Positions 54,348 to 63,817 of a stretch of DNA of 64,000 bases are shown piece by piece (positions within the stretch are counted from its first letter, which is position 1; every line of letters starts with the position of its first letter). Origin of the DNA: Bradyrhizobium genomosp. I (2014). Lineage in GTDB: Bacteria > Pseudomonadota > Alphaproteobacteria > Rhizobiales > Xanthobacteraceae. The stretch lies in assembly GCF_000261685.1 (NCBI RefSeq), contig NZ_AJQE01000042.1:46568-110567 (forward strand), written 5' to 3'. Made by a program: the position numbers and the translations under genes. A model generated the notes under the pieces. That model was not told the DNA's origin. It searched no databases and saw nothing but the letters and a program-made list of their open reading frames with translations.

Positions 54348-55073
54348 ATGCGTATTACATCCGACACACTCAAAGCTCATGGCCTCCGTGCCGCACCGCG
54401 CCGTCGGCCAACCACCGAACCGGCTGCGCCGGTCGACTGGCCGTACAGCCCGCTCGAGATCCGCGCCGACCTCCTCATTCATGGCCTAGGTCTCTGTTTC
54501 GGGCTTTCGGCGGTCCTGCCGCTGCTCGCGGCTCTGGTGCGTCTGCAGGACATGCAGCAGCGGGCTGCCGTCACGATCTATCTCATCGGGCTGCTGACGG
54601 CCCTTGGCACTTCGGCAGCCTTCAATCTCTGGCCGATCAGTCCCACCAAGTGGTTGCTGCGCCGCTTCGACCATGCCGCCATCTATCTTCTGATCGCCGG
54701 CACTTACATGCCGTTCATCGTGAAGGCGGAGCAGCCCGACGTCAGGCTGGTATTTCTCGTCAGCGTCTGGAGCGCCACGGCAGCAGGTGTCGCGCTCAAG
54801 CTGTTCGTGCCTGGCCGCTACGATGGGCTGTCGATCGTCGCCTATCTGCTGATGGGGTGGTGTGGCCTCACCCTATGCAATGGACAAGCAGCTGCGCTTC
54901 CCGCCTCCGTCAGCCGGTTGATGATCGCTGGCGGCGTATCGTTCAGCGTCGGTATCGTCTTTCATCTCTGGCGACGGCTGCGTTTCCAGAACGCGATCTG
55001 GCACTGCTTCGTCCTGGCCGGAATTGTCCTCCACTATCTGGCGATCCTCAGGATCGCCAACGACCACGCCTGA
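54348..55073 (+). CDS. Hemolysin III / PAQR-like membrane protein
   Basis: About 241 residues, seven predicted helices. The family marks are IRADLLIHGLGLCFGLSA, RRFDHAAIYLLIAGTYMPFI and the last-helix block FHLWRRLRFQNAIWHCFVLA followed by VLHYLAI. The Asp and His residues correspond to the zinc site of adiponectin-receptor-type hydrolases, which release fatty acids from ceramide. It is placed inside the hopanoid cluster, so a lipid hydrolase or lipid-sensing role is plausible. The start is uncertain (ATG 54267, 54318 or 54348). Confidence 0.8.
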   Translation: MRITSDTLKAHGLRAAPRRRPTTEPAAPVDWPYSPLEIRADLLIHGLGLCFGLSAVLPLLAALVRLQDMQQRAAVTIYLIGLLTALGTSAAFNLWPISPTKWLLRRFDHAAIYLLIAGTYMPFIVKAEQPDVRLVFLVSVWSATAAGVALKLFVPGRYDGLSIVAYLLMGWCGLTLCNGQAAALPASVSRLMIAGGVSFSVGIVFHLWRRLRFQNAIWHCFVLAGIVLHYLAILRIANDHA

Positions 55074-55157
55074 CGAAACACGCGGATTTGGTCAATCCTA
55101 GAGCGGGGCCAGGCGAAACAGCGGAGCACCCATTTCGTTAGTCGGGATACGGAGCAG

Positions 55158-56189
55158 ATGACGCAGATGTCGGCCGGCGAGTTTGCCAAACGCGCCGCGA
55201 TCGTGGTGATGATCGCGGCGCTGCCGCCCTTGCTGTGGTACCTGCGAGACTTCCTCCTCGTTCTCGTCGGTGCAGTTCTGGTGGCGATGCTCCTCCAGCT
55301 CGTCAGCGAGCCGTTCACGAGGTGGCTCGGACTGCCGCACGGCCTTGCCCTCACGGTTTCCGGTCTGCTCATTTTCTGCATCACCGGCGGAACGGTCTAC
55401 CTGTTCGGCACGCAACTGGTCTCCGAGATACAGGACGTGGTGAACCGCGCCGAAGCCGCGACATCCTCCATTCGCGAGAGTCTGGGGCACTCGGAGCTGG
55501 GCCGGCTGGTTCTCGCGCATGCCGGAACGGGGAGCATCTCGGTAACAAGCCTCGCCGGCAACCTCGCCAGCCAGAGCATGCAGGTTCTGGAGCAGATCGT
55601 CTTCACGGTCGCTGCCGGAGTTTATCTGGCGGTGCAGCCGAATCTCTACCGAAAAGGATTGGCGGCCCTTTTCAATCCGGGCAGCCGGCGGGATGCAGAG
55701 GAGACGCTCGACGACATCGGCCGAGCATTGCGCCTGTGGCTGCTCGGGCAGGGAATCCAGATGTTCCTCATCGGAGCTCTGTCCGCCGGGGCGGTCTGGC
55801 TGATCGGCCTGCCCTCACCCATCGCGCTCGGCGCCATCGCCGGCGTCTGCGAATTCGTCCCATATCTCGGTCCGCTGATCGCGTCCGTTCCTGCGATCCT
55901 GGTGGCCATGAATTCAGGCCTCTACACCGCAATCTGGACCATCGTGGCGTATCTGATCATCCATCAGATCGAGGGGAACGTCATCGTACCGATCATTCAG
56001 CGACAGTTGATCTTCCTGCCACCGGCCGTCCTCATCCTCAGCATCGTGGTCGTCAGCATGATCTTCGGGGATATCGGAATCATCTTCGCCGCGCCGATGA
56101 CCGTGATCGCCTTTGTGGCGGTCAAGAAGCTCTATCTCCGCGAAGTGCTGGGACAACCCACGAGCTTGCCGGGCGAACCCGCGCCGTAA
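55158..56189 (+). CDS. AI-2E-family permease, copy 1
   Basis: 343 residues, seven to eight membrane helices. It has the family end-blocks LIGLPSPIALGAIAGVCEFV-PYLGP and the repeated acidic/Gly pattern IIHQIEGNVIVPIIQRQLIF. AI-2E proteins were named for a quorum-signal exporter (TqsA), but most have unknown substrates and several are Na+/H+ antiporters. GGAGCAG precedes ATG 55158. It is 61 bases before hpnB and may move lipid precursors; no evidence for a signal molecule exists here. Confidence 0.88.
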   Translation: MTQMSAGEFAKRAAIVVMIAALPPLLWYLRDFLLVLVGAVLVAMLLQLVSEPFTRWLGLPHGLALTVSGLLIFCITGGTVYLFGTQLVSEIQDVVNRAEAATSSIRESLGHSELGRLVLAHAGTGSISVTSLAGNLASQSMQVLEQIVFTVAAGVYLAVQPNLYRKGLAALFNPGSRRDAEETLDDIGRALRLWLLGQGIQMFLIGALSAGAVWLIGLPSPIALGAIAGVCEFVPYLGPLIASVPAILVAMNSGLYTAIWTIVAYLIIHQIEGNVIVPIIQRQLIFLPPAVLILSIVVVSMIFGDIGIIFAAPMTVIAFVAVKKLYLREVLGQPTSLPGEPAP

Positions 56190-56249
56190 ACAGGAACCTA
56201 TCCCACGCCCGCCCATTAAGCGGTTCGGGTGTGTCGGCCGAGGCCCGCG

Positions 56250-57401
56250 ATGGATCTGGCGATATCGATTGCATGGCTCATCTGTGCTATTTGGCTGATC
56301 GTGCGCGCCAGCCGCCAGCGCGGCTTGCTGCCTTCGCTCGGATATTTGCGCTCGCCTCAGGACGATTTTCCCGACATCTGCGTGATCATCCCGGCCCGCA
56401 ACGAAGCATGCAACCTTGCCGCTTGTCTCCGGGCGCTGGTGGCGCAGGATTATCCTAGACATCGTCTCGCGGTCGTGGTCGTCGACGACAACTCTCTCGA
56501 TGAGACTCTGGCGATCGCCACATCGTTCGCAGCCCGGTCGCCGTTGATCCGGCCGGTGAGCAGTCCACCGCTTCGCAGCGGATGGGTCGGAAAGCCGCAG
56601 GCCTGCTGGACCGGCGTGCAGTTCGCTCCGGCCGACGCAGAATGGCTGTGTTTTATCGACGCTGACGTTCGGGCCGAGCCGTCCCTCCTGACCAGAGCGG
56701 TTCGCAACGCAGAGGATCAAGGGCTCGATCTGCTGTCGCTTGCGCCCCGTCAGGAACTGGTAAGCTTTCCGGAGCGCCTGCTGATCCCGTGCGGATTCTA
56801 TCTGTTGGCCTTCAGTCAGGACCTCGCATCCCTGCAAGGTCCAGGCACCCCGGGCGTCACTGTCAGTGGCCAGTTCATGCTCGTTCGGAAATCGGCCTAT
56901 GCGGCCGTGAACGGCCACGCCGCCGTTCGCGACGCGATCTGCGAGGATACCGCTTTGGCTCACCTGATCAAGCAGGGCGGGGGGCGGGTGCTGCTGGCCG
57001 ACGGACGGACCGCATTGACCGCGCGCATGTACCGGGGCTGGGCGGACCTGTGGTCCGGCCTTTCGAAGAATCTGGTCGAGATGCTCGGGGGCTCCACCGC
57101 CGCCGTGATCACCGCTGGCGCCGTCGTGCTTGCATCCCTGACCAGCGTCCTGCTGCCTGTGCTCTTGGCAGCACGATGTGCCGACGGGATCACCTCGAGC
57201 TGCCTCGCTGCTGTGCCTGCTGCAGCAGGAACCGCAGCACTCGTCGGCCTTCACGTCGCCGGCGCGGTCTACCTGCGCATCCCGTTCTGGTATGGTCTGC
57301 TGTTTCCGCTCGGATATTCGATCGGCGCATGGCTCGCGATCGAGAGCGTCCGCCGTCATCGGCGGGGACGCATCGTCTGGAAGGGACGGACCTATCCGTG
57401 A
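56250..57401 (+). CDS. hpnB: Hopanoid glycosyltransferase HpnB
   Basis: 383 residues. A family 2 glycosyltransferase with a membrane helix at the N-terminus (about 3-20) and three near the C-terminus. Catalytic motifs are VVVVDDNSLDETLAIA (about 78), the DxD-type FIDADVRAEP (about 136) and the EDTALAHLIKQGG acceptor block (about 232). HpnB is regularly found in hopanoid loci, but its exact acceptor is not settled. Its stop overlaps the start of the next gene (GTGA at 57398). Confidence 0.88.
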   Translation: MDLAISIAWLICAIWLIVRASRQRGLLPSLGYLRSPQDDFPDICVIIPARNEACNLAACLRALVAQDYPRHRLAVVVVDDNSLDETLAIATSFAARSPLIRPVSSPPLRSGWVGKPQACWTGVQFAPADAEWLCFIDADVRAEPSLLTRAVRNAEDQGLDLLSLAPRQELVSFPERLLIPCGFYLLAFSQDLASLQGPGTPGVTVSGQFMLVRKSAYAAVNGHAAVRDAICEDTALAHLIKQGGGRVLLADGRTALTARMYRGWADLWSGLSKNLVEMLGGSTAAVITAGAVVLASLTSVLLPVLLAARCADGITSSCLAAVPAAAGTAALVGLHVAGAVYLRIPFWYGLLFPLGYSIGAWLAIESVRRHRRGRIVWKGRTYP

Positions 57402-58510
57402 CCCGAACCCAGCCCCCGATCAGTACCGCAAGGGATCACGAGCATGTCGAAAAGCTGTCGACGAATGCGATCCTCTTCATCGTGGCGCTGGCCATCCTTG
57501 CCCTGTATGAGCTTCAGCTGGTCCTGCTTCCGTTCGTCTGCGCCGCCGTCGTGAGTTACATATGCTGGCCCGTGATCGGGAGCGCCGCAGCGGCAACCCG
57601 CTTGCCGCGAGCGTTGGTCGCGACGGCGGCCTTCCTCGTCATCGTCGGGTTCGGGGCGCTGTTCGGCTGGGTCGGCGTTCCGCCCTTCGCCCGCGAAGTC
57701 GCCATCGTGCTCGGCAATTTGCAGGGCACGATCGAGCACGTCGTCCGAGGCGCGGTCGGAGCCGAAAGTGTGACTGTCCTGGGCCAACAGATGTCTGCCC
57801 AGGATCTTGCCCGCCAAGCAACCGCAGCTCTGTGGGACGTTCTTTCAACCCCGCGCCTGATCGCCGTGCTGGCCGGCACCACCCTCGGTGCCGGGTTCGG
57901 GCTGATGCTCACGTTGGTCCTCCTGTTCTTCTTCATGGTCAGCGGCGACGTGATCGTACACGGCCTGCTTCGGCTCGTTCCCCCCGGGCACCGCAAGCTC
58001 GTGACGGATCATCTCCTGATCACGCTCGATCCCGTGCTGCGCCGCTATTTCGTCGGTGTCATCGCTGTCGTGTGCCTGGCGGCGGTCCTCGCCTACGTCG
58101 GTCTCGGTCTGGCGCTCGGCGTTCCGCATGCGATCTTTCTCGCCTTGTTGACGGGGCTTCTGGAAGCCATTCCGGTCGTGGGCCCGATCGCCGCCGCCAC
58201 GATCGCCGGCCTCGTCGCCCTGCAACATGATTCGAGCCTCGGCGCGATCCTCGCCTATGGCGTTTATCTCGCGGCGCTTCGGCTCGTGATCGACCAGTTG
58301 ATGGGACCGATCCTGCTCGGCGCTGCTGGGCGTGTGCATCCCACCCTCATCATCTTCTGCTTCCTCGCAGGTGGAGCGCTTTTTGGCATCGTCGGCGTGA
58401 TCACGGCCGTGCCGATTGCGCTCGTGATCCGCACCACTCTGGCCACGCTGTACGACGAAGCGCCCGAGCAGACGAGGCGGAAACGAAATTACGCGCAGGA
58501 AACACGATGA
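57398..58510 (+). CDS. AI-2E-family permease, copy 2
   Basis: 370 residues from GTG 57398, overlapping the hpnB stop. Eight predicted helices. The helix pair ILFIVALAILALYELQLVLL and FVCAAVVSYICWPVIGSAAA, and the C-terminal LLTGLLEAIPVVGPIAAATI, fit the family. It differs clearly from copy 1 at 55158. Its stop overlaps the next gene start (ATGA at 58507). The tight coupling HpnB-permease-methyltransferase suggests a shared lipid substrate, which is inference. Confidence 0.87.
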   Translation: MTRTQPPISTARDHEHVEKLSTNAILFIVALAILALYELQLVLLPFVCAAVVSYICWPVIGSAAAATRLPRALVATAAFLVIVGFGALFGWVGVPPFAREVAIVLGNLQGTIEHVVRGAVGAESVTVLGQQMSAQDLARQATAALWDVLSTPRLIAVLAGTTLGAGFGLMLTLVLLFFFMVSGDVIVHGLLRLVPPGHRKLVTDHLLITLDPVLRRYFVGVIAVVCLAAVLAYVGLGLALGVPHAIFLALLTGLLEAIPVVGPIAAATIAGLVALQHDSSLGAILAYGVYLAALRLVIDQLMGPILLGAAGRVHPTLIIFCFLAGGALFGIVGVITAVPIALVIRTTLATLYDEAPEQTRRKRNYAQETR

Positions 58511-59829
58511 GCCTCGTCCACCATCTCCTCGAGCGCCTCGAAGGCAGGTTCGGCAACGAACTTCCCGCGATTCGGCTGATCTTTCCGGACGGCACGGTCT
58601 TCTCGTCGACGCGCCCGAACGTCACGATCACGTTCCACTCGGCCGTCGCGTTGAAAGCTCTCATCGTCGGCGACTTCTCGCGCGCGGCCGATTGCTACGT
58701 CGCCGGCGACATCTCGGTGGACGGACCGATCGGGAACGTCGTCGATGCCGGAATTGCCCTTGCAGAACGGCTGGGACGGTATTCGCCGGTCGTTCGCGCC
58801 GCCCGCCTACCGGCATTGACCCGTCTGCTTCGGAAGCGATCGCGCGATCGGGCCAACATTCGTCACCATTACGACGTCGGCAATGATTTCTATCGGCTCT
58901 GGCTGGATCGACAGATGATCTATTCCTGCGCCTATTTCCGCACCGGGCGAGAGGACATCGCGCTTGCACAGGAGCAGAAGCTCGATCACATCTGCCGCAA
59001 GCTGCTGCTGCGACCCGGAGATCGGCTGCTCGACCTCGGCTGCGGGTGGGGCGGCTTGGCCATATGGGCGGCGGGGCGCTATGAGGTACGGGTCGTCGGG
59101 GTCACCTTGAGCGAGCAGCAACATGCTGCTGCACAGGAAGCCGTCGCCTCCGCCGGACTGTCGGACCGGATCGACATTCAGCTCCGCCACTATCGCGATC
59201 TCGACGACGCCAAGCTCTTCGACCGGATCGTTTCGGTCGGCATGTATGAGCACGTCGGGCTCGACAATCTCCCGACCTATTTCCAGACGGTGCACAGGCT
59301 GCTGCGGCCCGGCGGAGTATTCTTGAACCACGGGATCGTTTCGACCGACGCCGCCGGCCGTCCGCAGGGACCGCCGGGCGGAGAGTTCATCGACCGGCAC
59401 GTTTTTCCCGGCGGCGCCGTGCCGCACTTGTCGCGCGTCCTCGTCGAACTCTCCGCGGCCGGCCTCGAATTCGCCGATGCCGAGGATCTTCGTCCGCACT
59501 ACGAACTGACGCTGCAGCACTGGAGCCGGCGGCTCGAAGCGCGGCTGCCTGACGCCTACGCCACAGCTCGACCGGAGGTCGTCCGCATCTGGCGGGTTTT
59601 CCTCGCCGGCATGGCCTGCGCATTCGAGCGCGGTTGGTTATCCATCGCACAGGTGCAAGCGTTCAAGCCCTTGGCCGACGGCTCGGTGCGGCGTCCGTGG
59701 ACACGGGATCACCAGTACCTCTCCGCTTCAACGCCCGTCATGGCGCCGCTTCTGTCGACGTCCGAACCGGCAAGCACCGATTCGGGTGCCACGGAGCTGC
59801 TCTCATCGGCGTCATTGGAGCAACCGTGA
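58507..59829 (+). CDS. Cyclopropane-fatty-acid-synthase-like methyltransferase
   Basis: 440 residues. The CFA/Mycolic synthase family marks are HHYDVGNDFYRLWLDRQMIY (about 118-137), the SAM turn LLDLGCGWGGLAIWAA (about 175-190), EQQHAAAQEAV, and the active-site block VSVGMYEHVGLDNL (about 240). Cyclopropane synthases add a methylene bridge to unsaturated acyl chains of membrane lipids; some relatives methylate other lipids. It overlaps the permease at the start and a YkoP-like gene at the end (GTGATG at 59826). Confidence 0.88.
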   Translation: MSLVHHLLERLEGRFGNELPAIRLIFPDGTVFSSTRPNVTITFHSAVALKALIVGDFSRAADCYVAGDISVDGPIGNVVDAGIALAERLGRYSPVVRAARLPALTRLLRKRSRDRANIRHHYDVGNDFYRLWLDRQMIYSCAYFRTGREDIALAQEQKLDHICRKLLLRPGDRLLDLGCGWGGLAIWAAGRYEVRVVGVTLSEQQHAAAQEAVASAGLSDRIDIQLRHYRDLDDAKLFDRIVSVGMYEHVGLDNLPTYFQTVHRLLRPGGVFLNHGIVSTDAAGRPQGPPGGEFIDRHVFPGGAVPHLSRVLVELSAAGLEFADAEDLRPHYELTLQHWSRRLEARLPDAYATARPEVVRIWRVFLAGMACAFERGWLSIAQVQAFKPLADGSVRRPWTRDHQYLSASTPVMAPLLSTSEPASTDSGATELLSSASLEQP

Positions 59830-60473
59830 TGTTGAGCAAGTTGATGGCTGCGATCGATCGGTCGCTCCGCGCTCGTCAGCACATCTTCGAGTACAGCTCG
59901 TCGGAAGCTTGCCTGTTCCGGATCCAGCGGGCGAGCAATCCTGGCGCGCTTAAGCTTCCCGATGGAACGTGTCTGCCTCCTGGTGCTCCGATGCTCGCGC
60001 TTCACGTCTGGAACGAGCACGTCCCCCCGCTTCCTGCCAGCGGAGCCAATTTGGCCTGGGCACGGCGGCTCTCGCGCGAGATCGACCTTTCACTGCGCGC
60101 ACTGGCAGCGTTCGTCACGAGCCGCAGCGATCTAGCGGACGTTGCCGCGATCAGTGCAACCCTCGCTTTCGGGTCCGACGCGACCACTCCGCTGATGATC
60201 GAACTCTCGGGACGCTTTGGTTTCGCCAAGCCGCTCGAGCAGGCAAGGTCGCGCAGGACGGCCGGCGATCGCCTGCACCAGATCGGGGAGAATATGTTGA
60301 TCACTTTGCTGGTATGGTCACACAACCCGAGGGCGCTGCGCGGCAACACCATGCGGCGTACCCGCCTGCACGTTTATATGACGCGGGAAACTCTGATCGG
60401 GCGGTTTGGCCAGAGGTCCGACCATACCTCTCCCCGGTCACGAACCGACCGCCACCCTCCCGCGTCCGCCTGA
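59829..60473 (+). CDS. YkoP-like domain protein
   Basis: About 214 residues, soluble. The sequence LPDGTCLPPGAPMLALHVWN and the long helix ANLAWARRLSREIDLSLRAL followed by AAISATLAFGSDATTPLMIE resemble the YkoP domain found fused to polysaccharide deacetylases. Here it stands alone. Start is GTG 59826 or ATG 59829, overlapping the stop of the methyltransferase. Its last 36 bases overlap the convergent hpnA gene. Function unknown; the position suggests a lipid-decoration role. Confidence 0.6.
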   Translation: MLSKLMAAIDRSLRARQHIFEYSSSEACLFRIQRASNPGALKLPDGTCLPPGAPMLALHVWNEHVPPLPASGANLAWARRLSREIDLSLRALAAFVTSRSDLADVAAISATLAFGSDATTPLMIELSGRFGFAKPLEQARSRRTAGDRLHQIGENMLITLLVWSHNPRALRGNTMRRTRLHVYMTRETLIGRFGQRSDHTSPRSRTDRHPPASA

Positions 60474-61484
60474 GCGCTGCACAAAGAAGCCATTTTCTGC
60501 GAACCACCTTAGGGCGTCCTCGACGCCGAGCTGGTAGGGCCTCGCGGCATAGCCAAGCTCACGCTCGGCCTTACGGGTGTTGAAATACATTCGGTGCCGC
60601 GCGAGCTGCACGCCCGTCCAGGTCGCCAACGGCTCCCTTCCGGTCAGATAAGCACTGGCCTCGCCGGTCAACGCAGCCGGCACGGCGGCGTACCAAGGCA
60701 AGCGCACAGCGCGAAAGCGGCGGCCTAGCTGCGACGCGATCTCGGCCAGCAAGTCCGACAACGCCACGTTCTGGCCACCGAGCACATAGCGTTCGCCGAT
60801 CCGACCCCGGCGCAACGCCGCCAGGTGCCCCCGAGCCACGTCCTCGACATGGACGAGGTTCAATCCGGTGTCGACGAACGCCGGCATGCGGCCCGTTGCT
60901 GCGGCAACCAGGATACGACCGGTGGGCGTCGGACGACTATCACGCGGGCCGATCGGCGCAGACGGATTGACGATCACGGCGGGCAATTTCCGCTCGCGTA
61001 CCCTTTCGAGAACCAGCCTCTCCGCCAGGATCTTGCTGCGCTTGTAGGGGCCGACAGCCAAGGCGAGCGGCAGACTGTCGGGTTCGTCCGCAACCGGTTC
61101 GCTGCCGTTTTCATAGCGCAAAGTGGCGACGCTGCTGGTGTAGACGATGCGCTCGATTCCCGCTCGCAAGGCCTCCGACATCAGATGATCGGTACCAGCC
61201 ACGTTCGTTGCCAGGAGCTTCGCACCGTGGTGCAGGGACAGCCTGTAGTCCGCCGCGACGTGAAACAAATAGCGGCATCCGTCACAGGCCTTTCGCAGCG
61301 AGGCCGGATCCAGGAGATCGCCATGGATGAAGTGGACGCCGGCGCAGGAGAGGTCGGCGCAATTGCTGTCCCTTCGGACCAGTGCCCGGACTCGAAATCC
61401 TTGCCGCACGGCTTCGCGCAGCACCGCAGAGCCGATGAAGCCGCTGGCGCCGGTCAGAAGGACATCGGCTGTGCTCAGGGACAT
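60438..61484 (-). CDS. hpnA: Hopanoid-associated sugar epimerase HpnA
   Basis: 348 residues, extended short-chain dehydrogenase. NAD(P)-binding turn TGASGFIGSAVLREA at about 11-25, active-site Ser in YTSSVATLRYENG (about 125) and the Tyr/Lys pair in PYKRSKILAE (about 147-156), then NPSAPIGPRDSRPTPTG. HpnA is tied to sugar-headgroup chemistry in hopanoid loci and its substrate is not proven. ATG 61484 is inside the end of hpnG (10-base overlap), so the two are coupled. It overlaps the convergent YkoP-like gene by 36 bases. Confidence 0.88.
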   Translation of the reverse strand: MSLSTADVLLTGASGFIGSAVLREAVRQGFRVRALVRRDSNCADLSCAGVHFIHGDLLDPASLRKACDGCRYLFHVAADYRLSLHHGAKLLATNVAGTDHLMSEALRAGIERIVYTSSVATLRYENGSEPVADEPDSLPLALAVGPYKRSKILAERLVLERVRERKLPAVIVNPSAPIGPRDSRPTPTGRILVAAATGRMPAFVDTGLNLVHVEDVARGHLAALRRGRIGERYVLGGQNVALSDLLAEIASQLGRRFRAVRLPWYAAVPAALTGEASAYLTGREPLATWTGVQLARHRMYFNTRKAERELGYAARPYQLGVEDALRWFAENGFFVQRSGGRGRVAVGS

Positions 61485-62194
61485 CCGGCCCTCATCACCG
61501 AACTCTGTTCGTTGGCCGCCTCGCAAGCAGCAATCGCGCGACAACATGCGTCCAGAGAGTGCCTGGCTCGCGGCCAATCCGAACACAGGAGAAACACGGC
61601 CGAGGCGTCCCGCGGACGTCGCAACACCAGTTGCCCGAGACGGAGAAGGCTCGTCTGCCCGCTCGAAGAGATGCAGCTGACCGCGGCCTCAGGTACGCGT
61701 CGCTGAACGCCATCCATGACGACGCGAACAGCAAGAAACGGTATCCCGTTCACCGCGGCCATACGCGCAATCGCATGCGATTCCATATCGACGGCGAGAG
61801 CGCCCGACCGCCGAGCAAGATCGTATCGCGCCGCAGCGCTCGTGACGGCGACATCCGACCCTGTAACCGGACCGTAGATCGCCGACGGCATATCCGAGAG
61901 CAGACGACCTGCCCATTCATCGTCAGTCGCGAACCGTTGCCCGTTGGCGACAATTTCCGAGGCAACGACGACGTCACCCACGCTGAGGTCATCACATAGC
62001 CCACCGGCAAGCCCAAGGCTCACGAGCCCTTTGCAGCCCGGCGCGCGCAGATTTGCGAGCCGCATCAAGCTTCGCTCCGAGGGCTCGGTTCGATCGTCCG
62101 GCGCAAAGTGCCGACCGGCAATTTTCGCCTCGAGCTCCAACGCCACGCAGATGGCGGCGGGCGCAGGCACCTCCGAGCTTCGCATGACCTTCAT
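61475..62194 (-). CDS. hpnG: Hopanoid-associated phosphorylase HpnG
   Basis: About 239 residues of the nucleoside phosphorylase/nucleosidase superfamily. Seen are VALELEAKIAGR at the start, LVSLGLAGGLCDDLSVGDVV (about 58-76), and AVDMESHAIARMA (about 134), which holds the Glu that binds the ribose in PNP-like enzymes. HpnG releases adenine from adenosylhopane to give ribosylhopane. ATG 62194 or 62185 are both usable. It is followed by hpnA. The main hopanoid squalene genes (shc, hpnC-F) are not in this window. Confidence 0.88.
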   Translation of the reverse strand: MKVMRSSEVPAPAAICVALELEAKIAGRHFAPDDRTEPSERSLMRLANLRAPGCKGLVSLGLAGGLCDDLSVGDVVVASEIVANGQRFATDDEWAGRLLSDMPSAIYGPVTGSDVAVTSAAARYDLARRSGALAVDMESHAIARMAAVNGIPFLAVRVVMDGVQRRVPEAAVSCISSSGQTSLLRLGQLVLRRPRDASAVFLLCSDWPRARHSLDACCRAIAACEAANEQSSVMRAGCP

Positions 62195-62504
62195 GGGATT
62201 CGGTCTCTGTTGACCACGCACACACCTTGCCAAACGAGCCCAATGGCCCGTCGGAGGTCAAACGCAGACACGGACCTCATGGTTGCTCGCAGCATTGCAC
62301 AACAATGAATCTCCTCCTCACCAGCTGACTCTCGGCCTACCCGAAACGGCGGGAAGTCGGTTCGTCGTCGACTCCAACTTAGGAACAGTCCGGCATGCAC
62401 ATTCATTCGCATCAAGTGCCTGCAACGGACCGACCCGGAACGCAGGTCGGAGCCTCCTCACGGTCGCTCGCCCCTTCTCCTGCCTAGAGCAACGTCATTC
62501 GATC
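62195..62504. other. Divergent hpnG/hpnI promoter region
   Basis: About 310 bases separate hpnG (leftward) and hpnI (rightward). An upstream frame before hpnI is open from 62283 but its residues are not family sequence. No palindrome or RNA is evident. Both promoters must lie here. Confidence 0.4.
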
Positions 62505-63665
62505 ATGATAGCACCTAGCCTCCACATCATCGCCGATCTATGTCTTGCCGGTGCCAGCCTCGGCATCCTCTATAACTGCTTCGCTGCCGGTGCCGTTCTC
62601 TGGTTCTTCGCTCATGCTCCCGAGCAGTCACCCGAGCGGTCGGCGACCCGAGCAGTCACAGTGCTCAAACCGATCCATGGCTCCGAACCTGGTCTGTTCA
62701 AACGCCTCCAAGATCTCTGCCGGCAGGATCATACGGGACCGGTTCAGCTGGTCGCCGGCGTCCAGAGCGCCCAGGATCCCGCCATCCACGTGGTTCGATT
62801 GCTCAAACGCCTGCATCCGGACCTGCACATCGATCTCGTCGTCGACGAACGGTCTCAGGGCATCAATCGCAAGGTAGGAAACCTCGCCAACATGGACTGC
62901 GCAATAACATACGATACGATCGTTCTGTCCGACAGCGACATCGTCGTCGGGCCCGACTTCCTGAGACTTGCTACCGCCGAGCTCGATCGTGAAGCCACCG
63001 GCGCCGTCACCTGCCTCTACTACGGCATAGCGGCCCGTGGCTTATGGGGCCGGCTATCCGCATTGAGCATCAACTCGACCTTCCTTCCGAACGTCATCGT
63101 CGCACTGGTCTGCGGCGCGGCCTCGCCGTGTTTCGGCGCGGCAATCGCATTGCGGCGCGACGTGCTGCGGCGGATCGGCGGATTTCGCGCCTTTCGCGAC
63201 GAGTTGGCCGACGACTATGCAATCGGCCAAGCCGTAAGGTCGCTCGGGCTCAAGGTCGTCATTCCCCCCTGGGCCGTCGGTCATGTCTGCTTCGAGCCGA
63301 ATTTCTCTGTCTATTGGCACCACCAACTGCGCATCCATCGCACGATCCGCGCGCTGGACCCGGTGGGCTATGGCGGGCTCATCTTCATGCAGCCGATCAT
63401 GCTTTCGGTCTTCGCCGGCCTGTTCGGAAGCGCCTATCCGTTACTGCTCGTTGCGATCGCGCTCGCCAGCCGGATCGCCTTGACCGCAACGGTCGCCCGA
63501 ACGCTACAGATCAGGGGCAAGGAACGGCTGCACATCATGACCCATGTCATCCACGATGCGATCATGTCGGCCGTGTTCGTGGCTGGCTTCTTCGGCGCCA
63601 ACATCGCCTGGCGCGGGCAGCGCTACCGAATCCTGGAAGACGGCACTCTCGACGACGCGGGTTGA
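62505..63665 (+). CDS. hpnI: Hopanoid glycosyltransferase HpnI
   Basis: 386 residues, ceramide-glucosyltransferase-type family 2 enzyme. An N-terminal helix (about 5-30) and three to four C-terminal helices place it in the membrane. Catalytic motifs: VTVLKPIHGSEPGLF, the DxD in VLSDSDIVVGPDFL (about 143-156), FRDELADDYAIGQAV, and the HHQLRIHRTIRALDP end motif. HpnI adds N-acetylglucosamine to bacteriohopanetetrol, which HpnK then deacetylates. HpnJ, the radical-SAM step that follows, is not seen here. Confidence 0.92.
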   Translation: MIAPSLHIIADLCLAGASLGILYNCFAAGAVLWFFAHAPEQSPERSATRAVTVLKPIHGSEPGLFKRLQDLCRQDHTGPVQLVAGVQSAQDPAIHVVRLLKRLHPDLHIDLVVDERSQGINRKVGNLANMDCAITYDTIVLSDSDIVVGPDFLRLATAELDREATGAVTCLYYGIAARGLWGRLSALSINSTFLPNVIVALVCGAASPCFGAAIALRRDVLRRIGGFRAFRDELADDYAIGQAVRSLGLKVVIPPWAVGHVCFEPNFSVYWHHQLRIHRTIRALDPVGYGGLIFMQPIMLSVFAGLFGSAYPLLLVAIALASRIALTATVARTLQIRGKERLHIMTHVIHDAIMSAVFVAGFFGANIAWRGQRYRILEDGTLDDAG

Positions 63666-63817
63666 GGGCGGCGCCCGCTGGCGGGCGGCGGGGCCGCGAC
63701 CTTCTTGCCTCAGAAAGCGAGCGCGGCGGCGTACCGACCGATCATTTCGGCGATTTACAATGCACCGCCAACCGGTCTTATCTGGCGCTCGGACCGCCAG
63801 TTGGAGGGCGCATCATC

